From Gonocerus acuteangulatus (Eukaryota > Arthropoda > Insecta > Hemiptera > Coreidae): a stretch of DNA of 64,000 nt. The stretch covers positions 123,987,896-124,051,895 of the forward strand of contig OX328123.1 of assembly GCA_946811695.1 (NCBI GenBank), given 5' to 3'. The first letter of the stretch is position 1; every line of letters starts with the position of its first letter. This document shows positions 1 to 11,101 of the stretch, in pieces. The notes under the pieces are model-generated. The model made no database searches. It saw only the letters and a program-made list of their open reading frames with translations, and had not been told where the DNA came from. A program made the position numbers and the translations under genes.

Positions 1-329
1 GAACATGGAAGATTTATGGGAACAAATACTATTGAGGGCCTTTGTTAACGCAATAATACCCAAAACAATGATTTTTAGAATTTTTGTCTCTTGTCTGTAT
101 GTCTGCTGTCTGTGAGAGACTGTATACACACTAGGATTTAACAACTTCTAAGGGATCAGGTCAGTGGCTCTGTCACGTTTTAGCAATCCTACCAGCATTT
201 ATGCTTGATCCCTGATGGCTATACGTCTAATATTGTGTACAGAGAAGCATTATTTTAAAGTAGACTTTTTTAAATACCCATACGACGGTGTTTATAACCC
301 ACAATAAACCAAAAGATGCATCCAAAAAT

Positions 330-379
330 TCTGCCCTAAGTCACTACCGACGCGGACAAAGTCGCAGGCACAGCTAGTA
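330..379 (-). repeat. RTE-like repeat terminus relic
   Basis: Read on the minus strand this begins ACTAGCTGTGCCTGCGACTT and continues as a GC-rich block. That is the form of the conserved terminus of RTE-type and related non-autonomous repeats in invertebrates. The rest of positions 1-900 is AT-rich and shows no gene or further recognisable element. Confidence 0.35.
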
Positions 380-959
380 TTAACTATATTTACTCCACAA
401 GCCATAAGCATGTAATGGAAACGGGACGCAGTTTCTGCGAATTGGACTTTTCCCATCTTCTTCTTCTTGGAGCCCGAGTTTTAATATACCCGAAAATTAG
501 GTGTGAAAAGTTTATGCAATAAACGTTATAGATGCAACCTTGAAGGATAGTTGCACTTGGCGAAGGCTGCAAGTTGGCTGGGATCAGGAGCTGAGACGGC
601 TGACACGGTTATAAAAGGCTTTAATTTGCACTGCTTAGTCAAGCCAATCCATCTATGAAGTATGCTCAATCATTTGTTTCAAGTCTAGAAAATAGACTTT
701 TAGCAATAAAAGAAGTCTTAAAAGGCTGAGAATTTATACTTCACGACTCACAGGAACTTGGTGAAAAACAAGTTTAAACAAATTAAAGTCCGACTCGCAG
801 GAACTGCGTCATGTTAGCGCGATATCTTAACTTATTATTCCGGGGTGATTAGGCAAGCTTGCAACAAGTGTACTTAATATTTTTAAAATTATTAAACCAG
901 CAGCTCTATGATTAATTAATTATTTATCCATATATTCCACGGTCCGATTTTTTAGCTTA

Positions 960-1560
960 AGTAAAAGACGGAATCTGGCTTCAGTGGGAAAGAACATGGA
1001 GGGAAACTTCTGATAACAAACTAATGGAAATAAAACGTACCCCCAGGATTTGGAGAACTTCGGTTTGTCTAACCGACAGAAGGAAAGAGGTTGTGTTAGC
1101 CAGGTTGCGAATAGGGCATACAAGGCTTACACAATCTTACCTCATGTCCAAAGATGAACCACCCAAGCTGTGGAGTCCTCCTCACGGTGAAGCACATACT
1201 TACAAAGTGCTTAGCATAACAATTTGAAAGGAACCGATTCAAAATTAATGGCACCTTAGACGAAATTCTAGGGGATTATGCAGAAAAAATCATTAACCTA
1301 TTTAAATTCCAAGATGCTACAAATTTAACAGACAAAATTTAACATAGAACTGTATTTTGCTGATACACTATATTCTCTAATATCAATCTATAGTAATTGT
1401 AAATGTCCTCTATAATGCAACAAACAATAACATGAATAACTAGTTCTTCCTATTAAAATGGCAACTTTAATACGTTAAGTACCCTCTTGGGTCTTACTTT
1501 CACAGGGTGACCATGACCCATTGTGGTTAATATTGCCCTTAATACAAAACAAAACAAAAA
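960..1560 (+). pseudogene. LINE ORF2 C-terminal fossil (EN-RT-RNH type)
   Basis: Positions 1024-1227 encode a segment with RRKEVVLARLRIGHTRLTQ, which aligns with the ORF2 C terminus of the full-length LINE at 17.7-23.4 kb (RREEVILCRLRIGHTLLTH). Past the stop the sequence still resembles the post-RNase H zinc-binding tail and 3' UTR in broken frames, ending near an A/C-rich tail at about 1540-1560. Endonuclease, RT and RNase H domains are absent, so this is a 5'-truncated, frame-disrupted copy with no function expected. The family match is seen directly; the exact ends are estimates. Confidence 0.7.
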
Positions 1561-1901
1561 CAAATTATTAAACACCTATTCTTGTGAAATCTTAAAGATA
1601 AGTGAGATTCAGGTGCCACTATCTACTAAAAACTTACAGCAGCGGAAATTACTATTTTGGCCACTTCGACTTCTGCTGGGAAATCTCTGTTACTGGCAAA
1701 TAAAACTTCTTTCTCATTTTAAGAATCTCCAATTACTAGGAAATTTATTTTACTGCTAAAATCAATTATAGAAATAATAATATATCATTGCAACACAAAT
1801 GGTATCATTCATGTGGGTTCTATCACACATAGCATTCAAGGGAATGACGAATTATTTTTAGTCAGATGAATCTTGTTGTATATACATGTATATATGTGTG
1901 T

Positions 1902-1918
1902 GGGGGGGGGGGGGGGGG
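1902..1918. repeat. G17 homopolymer in a TG/TA microsatellite
   Basis: Seventeen consecutive G residues sit inside a TATG/TGTG microsatellite (about 1880-1985). Long G runs are rare in so AT-rich a background and can form G-quadruplexes or mislead assembly. Confidence 0.9.
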
Positions 1919-1989
1919 TACGTGTGTATATGGATATATGATATATATGTGTGTATGTGTGTATTTATATATTTATATATCTTATTTAA

Positions 1990-3040
1990 GTATAAATGTA
2001 AATTGTATAAACGTCAACATAGTGTAAAAGAAGTGTTTATATTCTATAATCTGTATTAGGGCTCATAGACATAGTTGCTTATAATGAAATAAATTAAAAA
2101 AAAAATAACAGCAGCAAAAAAATCAAAACTACTTTACTGGAACTTTTCATGACATTTGACAAAACTATGAATTCCTGCATGCCACACAAATGAAACGTAA
2201 TTTATTTATCTATTTTTTTTATTCCTGATTTATTCCTTATTTACACCGTGCATTCACAAGCGGGTCACTGGTGGGACAGTAGATCCCACACGGCTGGGCC
2301 ATGGACAAGGTGGGTGATGAGAGCACATATCCTTGCGGGGCATTAACTTCCAAGACAACAAGCCAGCATCCTAGGGTCGTCGAATCATTTTTCCATCAAC
2401 CCTAAAGTCTTTTTAGAATATATACTTGACCAGACAAACATTCAATATTTTCATTCAATTTCATTTTTCCTTCAAACAGATAATTATAACCCAAGTATGA
2501 GTGTTCAATTCACATGGAATATAATGATTACTTCATTATTGAAATTCTTTATCATGTTATTTGAAAATATGGCTGTGATCGATATTATCTTGAACTGACA
2601 TTTTCCGCTGTACATGGGCATTCAATAATCAGTTGTAAATTACCAGTAGCTAGTAGCTTTGTCCATGGGATTCCTCCTTTCCTGGACACCAGATCAGACA
2701 ATCAGATTTAACACCATAATAGCCCAGCTACCTGATGCTGATCCATTCAACTGGATGATCCTCCCAGGGTTCCTGGTTGCTGTCCTTGAGATAACCCTGA
2801 GAGTGGACAGTTGTGCTCGATTAACCTACAATTAGTGACAGCAATGTTGCAGGACCGCTGGAAAAATACAGATGCATGCTTCTAACAACTTACTCTGGTA
2901 TAACTTTTATTTTTATTCGAATAGCCCAACTACTAGAAGATTCCAAACGAGGTTTCATTGGAAATAAAACTCCATTTGAAGTAATAATTTTAGAAAATCT
3001 TCATCCATCCATTTTACTACGTTTATTACGTTATAATATA
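1990..3040. other. No recognised gene
   Basis: Mixed-composition sequence, somewhat GC-richer at 2260-2400 and 2640-2870. There is no coding frame, tRNA-like box or clear terminal repeat, so it is probably decayed repeat DNA. Confidence 0.5.
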
Positions 3041-3049
3041 TATTCACTT

Positions 3050-3185
3050 TTAGCGCAGTTCCACCTTCCTTCCATGGGGAGGAAACACGCTTATGAGCTT
3101 GACCTCATGACGTATTTCGGAAGGTCCGACTGGAAAATTTCACGTTTCAGAACCCCTAGATCAGGAGAATAATAGTGTTTCAAAT
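3050..3185 (+). repeat. Dispersed repeat family B, copy 1
   Basis: A GC-richer block runs from TTTTAGCGCAGTTCCACC through CGTTTCAGAACCCCTAGAT. The same ordered motifs (TAGCGC-GTTCC, CGCTTAT, CCGGAAGTGCCGACTAGAAA, GTTTC-GAACCCC) recur at 29.41 kb in the same orientation, and at 11.60, 13.71 and 31.01 kb reversed. Copies often abut (TA)n tracts. No coding capacity is seen and the class is unknown. Confidence 0.65.
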
Positions 3186-3327
3186 TTGTATTTCTTTATA
3201 TATCACAGACTGAAAATAGAATCGGGGCTGGTCCGATTTTAAAGATGATTAGTACAAAAATCTTCTATTTTTTTAATGTGAATGGTCAATAATCTAAAGG
3301 GTTAGGTTCGCCAGTAAATATACTGTT

Positions 3328-3525
3328 GTCATACCTGTTGGTGGAGACCGTCCTGTTGGCATCGGTGCGAGTACTGTGGGCGAGCGCTTTCGACTTAAGT
3401 GGTACGTCATTATCAAGCCACTGTTAAGGAGTACTAACCTACAGTGGCTTGAGAATGACGTACAGCGCTCGCCCACAGTACTCGCACAGATGCCAGTGAC
3501 GACGGTCTCCACCAACAGGTATGAC
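3328..3525. mobile_element. Foldback / MITE-like inverted repeat (198 bp)
   Basis: The left arm starts GTCATACCTGTTGGTGGAGA and the right arm is its reverse complement, ending at 3525. The outer 25 bp pair perfectly. Arms of about 95 bp remain complementary with small gaps around a short centre near 3427-3435. Long arms with little spacer are typical of foldback elements or palindromic MITEs. Two overlapping open frames on opposite strands here are only a product of the palindrome. No target duplication is obvious. Confidence 0.75.
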
Positions 3526-3539
3526 AATTGTATGGTCAA

Positions 3540-4488
3540 GTTCGTTTATCAGCAGAATCCATCCACAAGAACATTGTGCTTGGAGCGAAATTCGGGCGAT
3601 ACAAATTCTTGCGTCTAAGTTTTCGCGTTAATATGCTTGCAGATACTTTTTTATAATATCCCTTAACTTCCCTAATTTTTCAGGTCTTCCTTAAAAAATT
3701 CTGTTTATATAAAAATATGTGAACGATAAATAAACATACAAAGAAAAAATAAATAAGAAATATATGGGAAAAAAAATAACTAATAACAAAATAAAATTGA
3801 AATATAAATAAAAAATTAGTTAGAAAATAAGAGAAAAATATTCATACGAAATGTACAAACAACACTCATACTGTACAACAGTTAACAGAATATCGGCGAC
3901 ACAAAAGAAATCGGGTAATAATAACCTTGAAGTTGTTTGTTCTATGTACCTGTTGAAATTGTTGTGTGTATCGAAACAAACCAAATCATAACTTTCTTCA
4001 TATTCCTGATAAAATAATGAAATTCGAGCCGAAAAGATGGTCATAATACCTCATTTTTATAATAATAAATAAATGTGTACTTTAATTGTTCATCACTACC
4101 GAACCACTCTACGATTCACCGTAGCAATCTCATCAGTCAACCGTCTCTTTTCAAGAAATCTTGGCCTTAGAATTCATATTAGCCATTCTAATCTTAAGTG
4201 CATCCAGAAGGCTGGAAATAAAATATTTTATGAAATTTTCATTTGATTTAACAAGGAATCTGTAACTTGGAGAATTACTCTCTGAAAAACTATCTGGAAG
4301 AAATGCATGTAAGTGCGCGAGTCGAAGTGGTTGGCGACGCTCTGTTCTTCCGCAAGATGTTATATAACCCTCTCTTCAAGGATATATCTCTAGAGGTAGA
4401 ATAATCTATCTACCAATGGATTAATAAGGAATATAAAACAATCTTATCATTTACTAATTATTTTAGCTACTGGTTTGTCAAGAAGAAT
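3540..4488. other. No recognised gene
   Basis: AT-rich sequence with A-rich runs at 3720-3840. No coding signature or repeat boundary is visible. Confidence 0.5.
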
Positions 4489-4518
4489 AATTCTAACGGG
4501 AACCACTTTTATATATAT

Positions 4519-6879
4519 TTTTTATTTTTTTATTTTTTTTATTTTTATTATTAGGAGATACAATTCACATGGATGAATGTACATTTATCACAAAAAAATA
4601 AGATGCTAAACACTTCAATTTACAATTGGGCGTCCCCTTCACCGTCGTTATTCAGGCTTTGTAACACAACAAGCCTGGTTACTGTAAGACCTAAATAACT
4701 TAAGACCATCAATTTCATAAAATACAACTTAATAAATAATAACAATAAATATAAATAAGATATAACGATACTTAACAATGATAATCATAAAATAATAACA
4801 ATAATCAAATTAGCAATACCATTAAAATAATATATTAAAAAAAATAAAAATAAATAAATAAAATAAAATAAAGAAATAAATCAAATACAGACAAACCTGG
4901 TCTAACTCATATAACCTCATCCACTAGGCCAGAGCTCCTCTGGAGGTATCTACGTGGTCCGATACAAAATACATCACAAATACGTCACATACACACTCAC
5001 ATGCACACACAACAAATTAAAATATACACAGGTACAGAGTGATAAATAAATAACTAAAACAAGTAAATAAATAAATAAAAAAGGACTACCGACCCTCAAC
5101 GGCCCGCCCCGGCGAGGAGTGTCCTCCATCGACTGAAGATGATGCTGGAGCCCTTTAAAACCCGCAAGGTGATACTTCTCAGCACCCCCATAGGGACACC
5201 AAGCTTCCTTAAACTCCTGGCAGAAGCACCGCTCCAAACACCCCTCCAGCTCAATGTACAGGACGTTACCTCCATGTCGGTGACAGGCACGCCAAACATT
5301 CGGCCCACCGCCAAACGGACGACGAGTCTCCCATACTTCCGACACTTCTCCCGGTGCATCACATCTAGTTCAGTGTTCCCATTAACAATTTGTGCGTCCA
5401 CAATAGTCACTTTGCCTCATCACAATTATATCACGCTTCCATCGCCGGCCATCTGCTCTCAGGACTGTCTCGAGGTGTACCTCGTACCCCCCTCCGGCCA
5501 AGGCACCACCCAGCACATTCACCACAGTATCATGTCTCAAAGAACGACCTCCCCGCGAAATATAGCATTGTTGCACAGCCTGAGTGCCCGTCTCGTCTTC
5601 CAGGCAGCCTGCCCTACATGTTAGTATACGGCCCTGTCGCCGACCTATAGTCGTTCTCACGGTGGTCGGTAGTGCATTTATGTGGGTACGAACATACTGG
5701 ATGAAGTCCCGACCAGAAGTGGTCATAGCTCCTTCATTGAGCCAATAAGCTGAAGCCCTACAAGCAGAGGATTCCTTCAGTCCCGCTCCATCGTTGGACG
5801 AATAGAGTCTGTCAGCCCACCAGCCCTTCCTCACCCCTGGGCACCAGGAGTCATCTTGTACCAAGCCCTGCCTGGCCAGGGCCTCCCTCGCTTTCCGCAG
5901 CCTTCTGGTCACTCCCACCGATCGATAAGCTGCCCTCGCTGCGGCCAGACCAGACCACTCCATCCTAGAAAGTCGGCCTATAGTCAAAGCCGGGACAAGG
6001 ACGCTCATGCAGGGCACACCCAAGCCTCCATCTGTGCACGAAGCATGGAAATATCCAACGGGGATATTTCCGCTGCTCTAACCTTTACATCGAACTTTCT
6101 CAGTGCTTCACGGGAGGAGCCACCAAGAACCAGTCTGTGCACATACCGAGGCAAAAGGTGGTACCTAAGGGCAGTCAGCCTCTGCTGCGGCTTGAGGGGT
6201 GCATTCCAAATCTTCAGAAGCGCCGCTCCGATTTCAGCGTCAGGCCTCTCGGTTCCCTGATTTCTATAGTTGACTCCGAGGAACTTAACTGAATCTTGGA
6301 ACTGCATCTGCCTCACCGAGGCTCCACTAACGCTGAACAGTGTGTCCTCAACTACCTTGATCCTAACCACGCGCCCTGCTGGTACCAGCGAAAGAGCGCA
6401 GCACTTACCCGGGCTGAGCTCCATCCCTAGCTTGGCGATGGCTGCTCCAACCCGCGCAAGGACACACCGCATGCCAGCCACCGAGGACGCAAACAAGACC
6501 AAGTAGTCGGCAAAGACCAGATAACCTCGCTCCTTCCTGAGAATATCCCACCTGGCTTGGAACCGCCTGGAGGACCCAATCCATCGCAAGGTTGAAGAGG
6601 CACGGAGACAAAGGATCACCCAGCCTAATCCCGCTAACGATTGGGTCCGTCCACACACGACCATCTGTACCTCGGGTAAACCCTTCCGCGTAGACCCCCA
6701 TCACGTATTCCACGAATCCGGATGGTAGGCCTTTGTGGATCATGGCGGCTCGTAGAGCTGAGTGACTAATACTATCAAAAGCCTAAGCAATGTCCAGGAA
6801 GGTCAAGTGCACCTCACGGCGACACCGACGAGCCTCCCCGAGCACCGCATCCAGGATTACACTGATAAAGAAGAAGAAA
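4519..6879 (-). mobile_element. R2-like non-LTR retrotransposon, 5'-truncated
   Basis: The insertion lies between two copies of a direct repeat, 4489-4518 and 6880-6909. Each starts AATTCTAACGGGAACCAC and they are identical over 30 bp; agreement continues about 8 bp upstream with one mismatch. This is a long target site duplication. The element runs on the minus strand. Its 3' end is the A-rich side at 4519-4560, its 3' UTR is about 4560-5095 (AT-rich), and its coding region is about 5096-6865. It is clearly GC-richer than the surroundings. The 5' part, including N-terminal DNA-binding motifs and most of RT, is missing. The target was a sequence beside a (TA)n tract, not 28S rDNA. Confidence 0.8.
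5096..6865 (-). pseudogene. R2-clade RT and restriction-like endonuclease, broken
   Basis: Reading downward on the minus strand: RT motif GDPLSPCLFNLAMDWVL (about 6610-6660), then the catalytic box as FADYLVLF (about 6498-6515), then the thumb/linker (KFLGVNYRNQG), then a CX3C-type zinc-binding stretch (CRAGC, near 5600), then restriction-like endonuclease pieces WKRDIIV (near 5440) and VDAQIVNGNTELDV followed by HREKCRKY (near 5340-5400). Order and motifs match R2-clade LINEs. Defects: the second catalytic Asp of the RT box is Tyr, the zinc motif lacks its expected His, and frameshifts separate RT pieces and split the endonuclease. It cannot encode active protein. Other RLE clades (R4, NeSL) are possible, but the zinc and endonuclease wording favours R2. 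Confidence 0.78.
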
Positions 6880-6896
6880 AATTCTAACGGGAACCA

Positions 6897-6903
<7 letters not shown>

Positions 6904-6950
<47 letters not shown>
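6904..6950. repeat. (TA)n microsatellite
   Basis: Perfect TA repeat. It belonged to the target site of the R2-like insertion and precedes a family A head (TAGCTGTTCCCTGGCGTGCC) at 6949-6992. Confidence 0.95.
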
Positions 6951-6951
<1 letters not shown>

Positions 6952-7006
6952 CTGTTCCCTGGCGTGCCATGCTACACCTACTTTCTGCATCTAGAAAAGC
7001 AAAAAT

Positions 7007-9688
7007 TTTTTTTTTTTTTTTTTTATTTATTTATTTGTTTATTTGAAATCTGTACAAATTATAAACAGTACAATAATCAAGTTTGATGATGCAGATATTA
7101 TGAACAAGTTGAAAAAAATGGAAAAAGTAAAATAAAATAAAAACAATACAAAATGTGAAAGAAGCCAGCCATTGTTGGCACTTTCAAAGCTGTCCAAATA
7201 AATATTTTAATGATCCCTATATGATCAGAAGAGTAAATTGTCTCGGGGCCACTGTCTCTTGAGCCGCCTGGGAGGATTGTCTGGATGGGATTGGGACGAT
7301 AGGGATAGACCTTCCGGGTTAGGATGGTAGGACAATTTGGAGTGGAACATTTGGAAACGGGTTTTAGCAAGGTCAAGGACAAATGGAATGTTAAGGTCAT
7401 TGTGAAGGGTTTTGTTTGAGACGTAGAAAGGGGCATTTACAATTTTACGGAGCACTTTTGACTGGAATGCCTGTATTCTGTTGATGTTGGATGGTTTTGC
7501 AGACCCCCAGAGTTCAAGTCCGTATGTCCATATTGGTCGAATGATTGTTTTGTATATCGTTAGTTTGTTCTGTATTGATAATTTAGATGAGGGTCCAAGG
7601 AGTCGTCTAAGTAGTCCGTATCTTTTGTTCAGTTCTTGTCTTTTCAGTCTCGTGTGAGGGTTCCACGTCAGTCGGCTGTCAAGGTATAATCCTAGATATC
7701 GAACCTCGCTGGATACTGGTAGTGGAGTGTTTTTGAGATGTACAGAAGGGCATGATCTCCGGTTGAGAGTGAATGTAACCTGCTTACATTTTTCCGGGTT
7801 GATTTTTACTCTCCACATGTCACTCCAATGTTGTATGGCGGTAAGATGTTCCTGCAGGTGTTGGGATGCTACTGAGGGATCAGGGGAAGTTGACAGGATG
7901 GCAGTATCATCTGCGTAGGTTGTTAGTAGGGTTTGGGGGTGTGTGGGAATATCCGCAGTGTAAAGGAGGAAAAGGAGAGGACCAATAATACTCCCTTGAG
8001 GGACTCCAGCATTTATGGGGCAGGTCGGGGAAAGAGTTGTACCGTATTTGACTTGGAAGGATCTGTTTGACAGATAGGATTTGAGGATAAGGAAATAGGT
8101 GTGTGGAAGTATAAGCTTTACTTTGTAAAGTAATCCCGGGTGCCAAACCCGATCGAATGCTTGAGCAACGTCGAGAAAGGCACTCGTGCAAAAACTCTTA
8201 CGTTCAAGCGAGGAGGAAATTGAGTCTACGACTCGTAAGCACTGTTGTATAGTGGAATGCTGGAAGCGGAAACCAAATTGATGGTTGGGAATTGTATTCG
8301 AGGATTCTATGATAGGGAGGATTCTTTTGTACAGGAGTTTTTCGAATATTTTGGACATTAATGGGAGAAGGCTGATGGGCCGATAGGAAGAGGGGCAATC
8401 TGGAGGTTTAAAGGGTTTGGGGATAACGACGACGACTGAGTGTTTCCAGGGATTCGGGAAATGGGTTGTTCTTAGGATTGAGTTATAGAGGTATGTAAGG
8501 AATATAATGGCCTTCTGGGGGAGGTTTTTGAGTATTGTGGAGGTGATAAGATCATAACCGGGAGATTTCCTAGGAAGGTGTTTGATGATGTATTTAACAT
8601 CGGATGGATGGAAAGCTTTGGGAGGGAAGGACAAAGGTAAAGGAGAATTCAGGTAATGTTCGATATCTGCATCATGGGAAGGGCTCATTTGAGGATTAGG
8701 GGAAAATACTGTGGTTAGGTGTGTGGAGAGGAGGAGCGCCTTTTCTTCATCACTTCTGGCCCAGGTCCCATCGTTGCGTTTAAGAGGGGAAGGGATTGAG
8801 TGGAACTTAAGGATTCTACGAGTGACTGTCCACAAAGAACAGTCTTGTGTAGAGAGGGATGAAAGGTATTCGTTAAAGGATTCTGTACGGAATTGGGATA
8901 GGGAAGATTTCAGTTGGCGTGTCAGTCTGTTGTATGCGTTTCTGTCCGAGGGATAACGGGATCTTTGCCATAAAGCCCTGGCTCGTCGCTTGGCTGTAAG
9001 GAGTTCTTGGATGTGGTTTGGGAGTTGCATTTTGGGTGGAGGAGGTAACCCTGTCCTTGGTCGGCATGAATTGCGGGCACTGTCCTGAATGGCTTTAGTA
9101 AACAATTCAGTGGCTTTGTCTAAGTCTGAAGGGGTTTTTAGGGAAACGGTTAGGTCTATGGAGTGCTCTAGGTTAAACTGAAATGATTGCCAGTTGATAG
9201 GACCGGGTGTGAGGGTTGGTTGTAGAGGACGGGGTACAGCGGATGAGAAGAGGGTTAGAAGGATCGCAGAATGGTCCGACGATAGGTCGAGGAGCGAATC
9301 AACAGAAGTCGCTATACCTCCCAAGCCAGACGAGATGAAGAAGTCGACTAGGTCAGGACTACGGGATGGATCGGTTGGCCAGTATGTTGGTGTGTTTGGC
9401 GATATAGGGAGATATTTCTGGGAGTTAAGGATATCATAAAGGATTCTGCCACGGGAGTTAGCTGAACGGCTTCCCCACATGGGGTGTTTCGCGTTGAAAT
9501 CACCCCCGGTGAGGAAGCGGGGACCAAAGGATTGGAATATTGACAGGAATTCAGGATGGTAAATGGAATGGTTGGGAGAACAATACACTGCGGACAGTAT
9601 GATATCGAAGGGAGAAAGGGAAAGGGATATGGATGTTACCTGCAGGCTTGCTGATGCGATGCTGGACTCTTGATGATGCTTGATGTTG
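7007..9688 (-). mobile_element. Jockey-like LINE, 5'-truncated, with 14-bp TSD
   Basis: Target site duplication AGAAAAGCAAAAAT is perfect at 6993-7006 and 9689-9702. The minus-strand element has its 3' end with A-rich TTTA-type tail at 7007-7040, a 3' UTR to 7224 and an open reading frame to the 5' break at 9688. It inserted into a family A repeat: the head (to 6992) and continuation (from 9703) join exactly when the insertion and one TSD are removed. Confidence 0.9.
7225..9688 (-). CDS. Jockey-clade endonuclease/reverse transcriptase, N-terminally truncated
   Basis: The frame is open from the 5' junction (9688) to the stop at 7225, about 820 codons. There is no authentic start codon because the 5' end is lost; the GTG at 9586-9588 is internal. 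Numbering from that codon, the apurinic-type endonuclease shows GGDFNAKHPMWG (Asp30, Asn32) and SSDHSAIL (Asp105, His106). RT shows FLDVAQAFDRVW (Asp473), GVPQGSIIGPLLF and YADDTAIL (558-561). A post-RT region with WTYGLELWGSA follows, and no RNase H domain, as in Jockey/CR1-type LINEs. The missing part is ORF1 and the first roughly 80-100 residues of the endonuclease. The long open frame suggests a fairly recent insertion, but the copy is dead on arrival by truncation. A decayed relative lies at 28.5-29.4 kb. Confidence 0.9.
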
Positions 9689-9702
9689 AGAAAAGCAAAA
9701 AT

Positions 9703-9824
9703 AAATTAGAATTTGACCTAGCCTATGACTCTCCACGTTTCAAAACCTACCTATGTGCCGTGTTTCGTCAAAATCGGTCAAACGATGTGGATTTGTATAA
9801 GGAACAAACAGATAAACAGACACG

Positions 9825-9897
<73 letters not shown>
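9703..9897 (+). repeat. Family A repeat: one 122-bp unit then (TA)n
   Basis: Continuation of the repeat split by the Jockey insertion. One unit holds the motifs CCTAGCCTATGAC, TCAAAATCGGTCAAACG and GTATAAGGAACAAACAGA, followed by CACG and (TA)n at 9825-9896. The same unit recurs, alone or in tandem, at 11.3, 38.0, 60.3 (reversed) and 61.9-62.6 kb. Confidence 0.85.
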
Positions 9898-9898
<1 letters not shown>

Positions 9899-10052
9899 TA
9901 TTTTTGCGGTAAAAGGCTGTATAAGTCAATAAAATTATGTACTGAAAACGTACTTACTCTTCGACTAGTGCTGAAAAGGCTCTATTCCAAATAACCAAAA
10001 AGTCGTTGTCTTTTTAAGTACCTTGTTTTACTAGAAAATTCATTTTACTGTT

Positions 10053-10095
10053 TTGTTTTTTTTTACGGCGCATCTACATCTAGGTCATTAGCGCC
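10053..10095 (-). mobile_element. 43-bp tail-only SINE insertion with 13-bp TSD
   Basis: A perfect TSD TCATTTTACTGTT at 10040-10052 and 10096-10108 encloses only 43 bp. On the minus strand this is a GGCGC...GCGCC stem-loop followed by GTAAAA and a short A tail. It is the same 3' tail found on the 5S-headed SINE at 14.0 kb and the tRNA SINEs at 31.1 and 51.8 kb, so this is an extremely 5'-truncated retroposition event. Confidence 0.85.
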
Positions 10096-10439
10096 TCATT
10101 TTACTGTTATAATCATCTCTAAATATGGGCTTCATGGCGATTAAAATTCCCTTCTGTCGTGGATAAAATCTTTCTATAAAATAAGAAATATGATAACTTC
10201 AGTTGTAGGCTTTGAGGAAGGTTATATAGCTAGGAGAATTAAAAACAAAATTATGTATTCCATCATTATTAGCCACTGCCATCATGATTACCACAGCCAC
10301 TCCAAACTTGTTACCAATACCTTTCACCGTTTCTTAGCTTATTTTGATAAAATACTAATTTTAATGATAAATGCAATTCAAAACAAAAAACAACCAATTA
10401 AAAAGTGAGATAAACAAAGACAAAAAACCATTTAAAACA

Positions 10440-11090
10440 AAACAAACACTTTTTAAGTTTTAAGCGCATATATCTCTGATTGACATTGCCTCATCGCATA
10501 TTGCTACAGAACCCTTTTTGTAGAGGATTTCGTAAGCATTCGAATGGTCACTTCCACTTACCATGATTTCCCAACCGTTTTCGAGATATTTACGAAAAAT
10601 ATCTCGAAAACGATCCGAAATAGAAATAAAAGAACCGAAAAATTCCATACCTATTAATAATTTTTTTTTTTCACATACATCCTTAAATCCAAATATAACC
10701 AAATTTAAACATCTTAGTTGAGATGAATTTTCAAGATGTAGAAAATATTTCAATTGAATTCCGAGATTCTAAGTACCCACAAAAAAATAATGAGTTACAA
10801 AAACATTTTTTCTACTTTTCTCAAAAACGGTTACAGATATAGCCTTATAATTGGTTTCATTCGTTTTTCTATGTTAGGAAACCAATATAACAAGTACTGC
10901 AAGCATATGAACTCCAAAACGTAAGCGTTACGTTTTTTTGCGCGAATTTAGCCCCAACTACCATCTTCCAGTGGGCGGATTCTGCTGGTTAACGAACTTG
11001 ACCTTTCAAATTAGACGACAGATTTTTGTACCAAATTTTATTAATATCGGACCAATTTTGAGCTTGCCAGAGCGAACAGGCAAACGTATA
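10440..11090 (+). repeat. Dispersed repeat family D, longest copy
   Basis: The first part carries GCATTCGAATGGTCACTTCC, CACTTACCATGATTTCC and GTTTTCGAGATATTTACG (10530-10610). The last part carries GGGCGGATTCTGCTGG, TTAACGAACTTGACC and TTTTTGTACCAAATTT (10975-11045). Both halves recur in the same order at 30.54-31.0 kb. The first half alone is at 15.03 and 43.85 kb, and the second half alone at 53.23 kb. The second half resembles LINE tails of the form 'accaaatttcatcaa...cgg'. The class is uncertain. Confidence 0.6.
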
Positions 11091-11101
11091 AATATATATA
11101 T

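Noticed and set aside
3376..3618. Overlapping open frames on both strands at the palindrome
   Set aside because: A palindrome gives mirror-image frames automatically.
5139..6260. Plus-strand open frames over the R2-like region (5139-5624, 5856-6260)
   Set aside because: Shadows of the GC-rich minus-strand LINE coding sequence.
9670..9994. Open frames made of IYIYIY at (TA)n tracts (also 11442-11688, 12044-12382, 29482-29808, 62454-62717)
   Set aside because: They are translations of TA microsatellites with family A flanks, without conserved protein.
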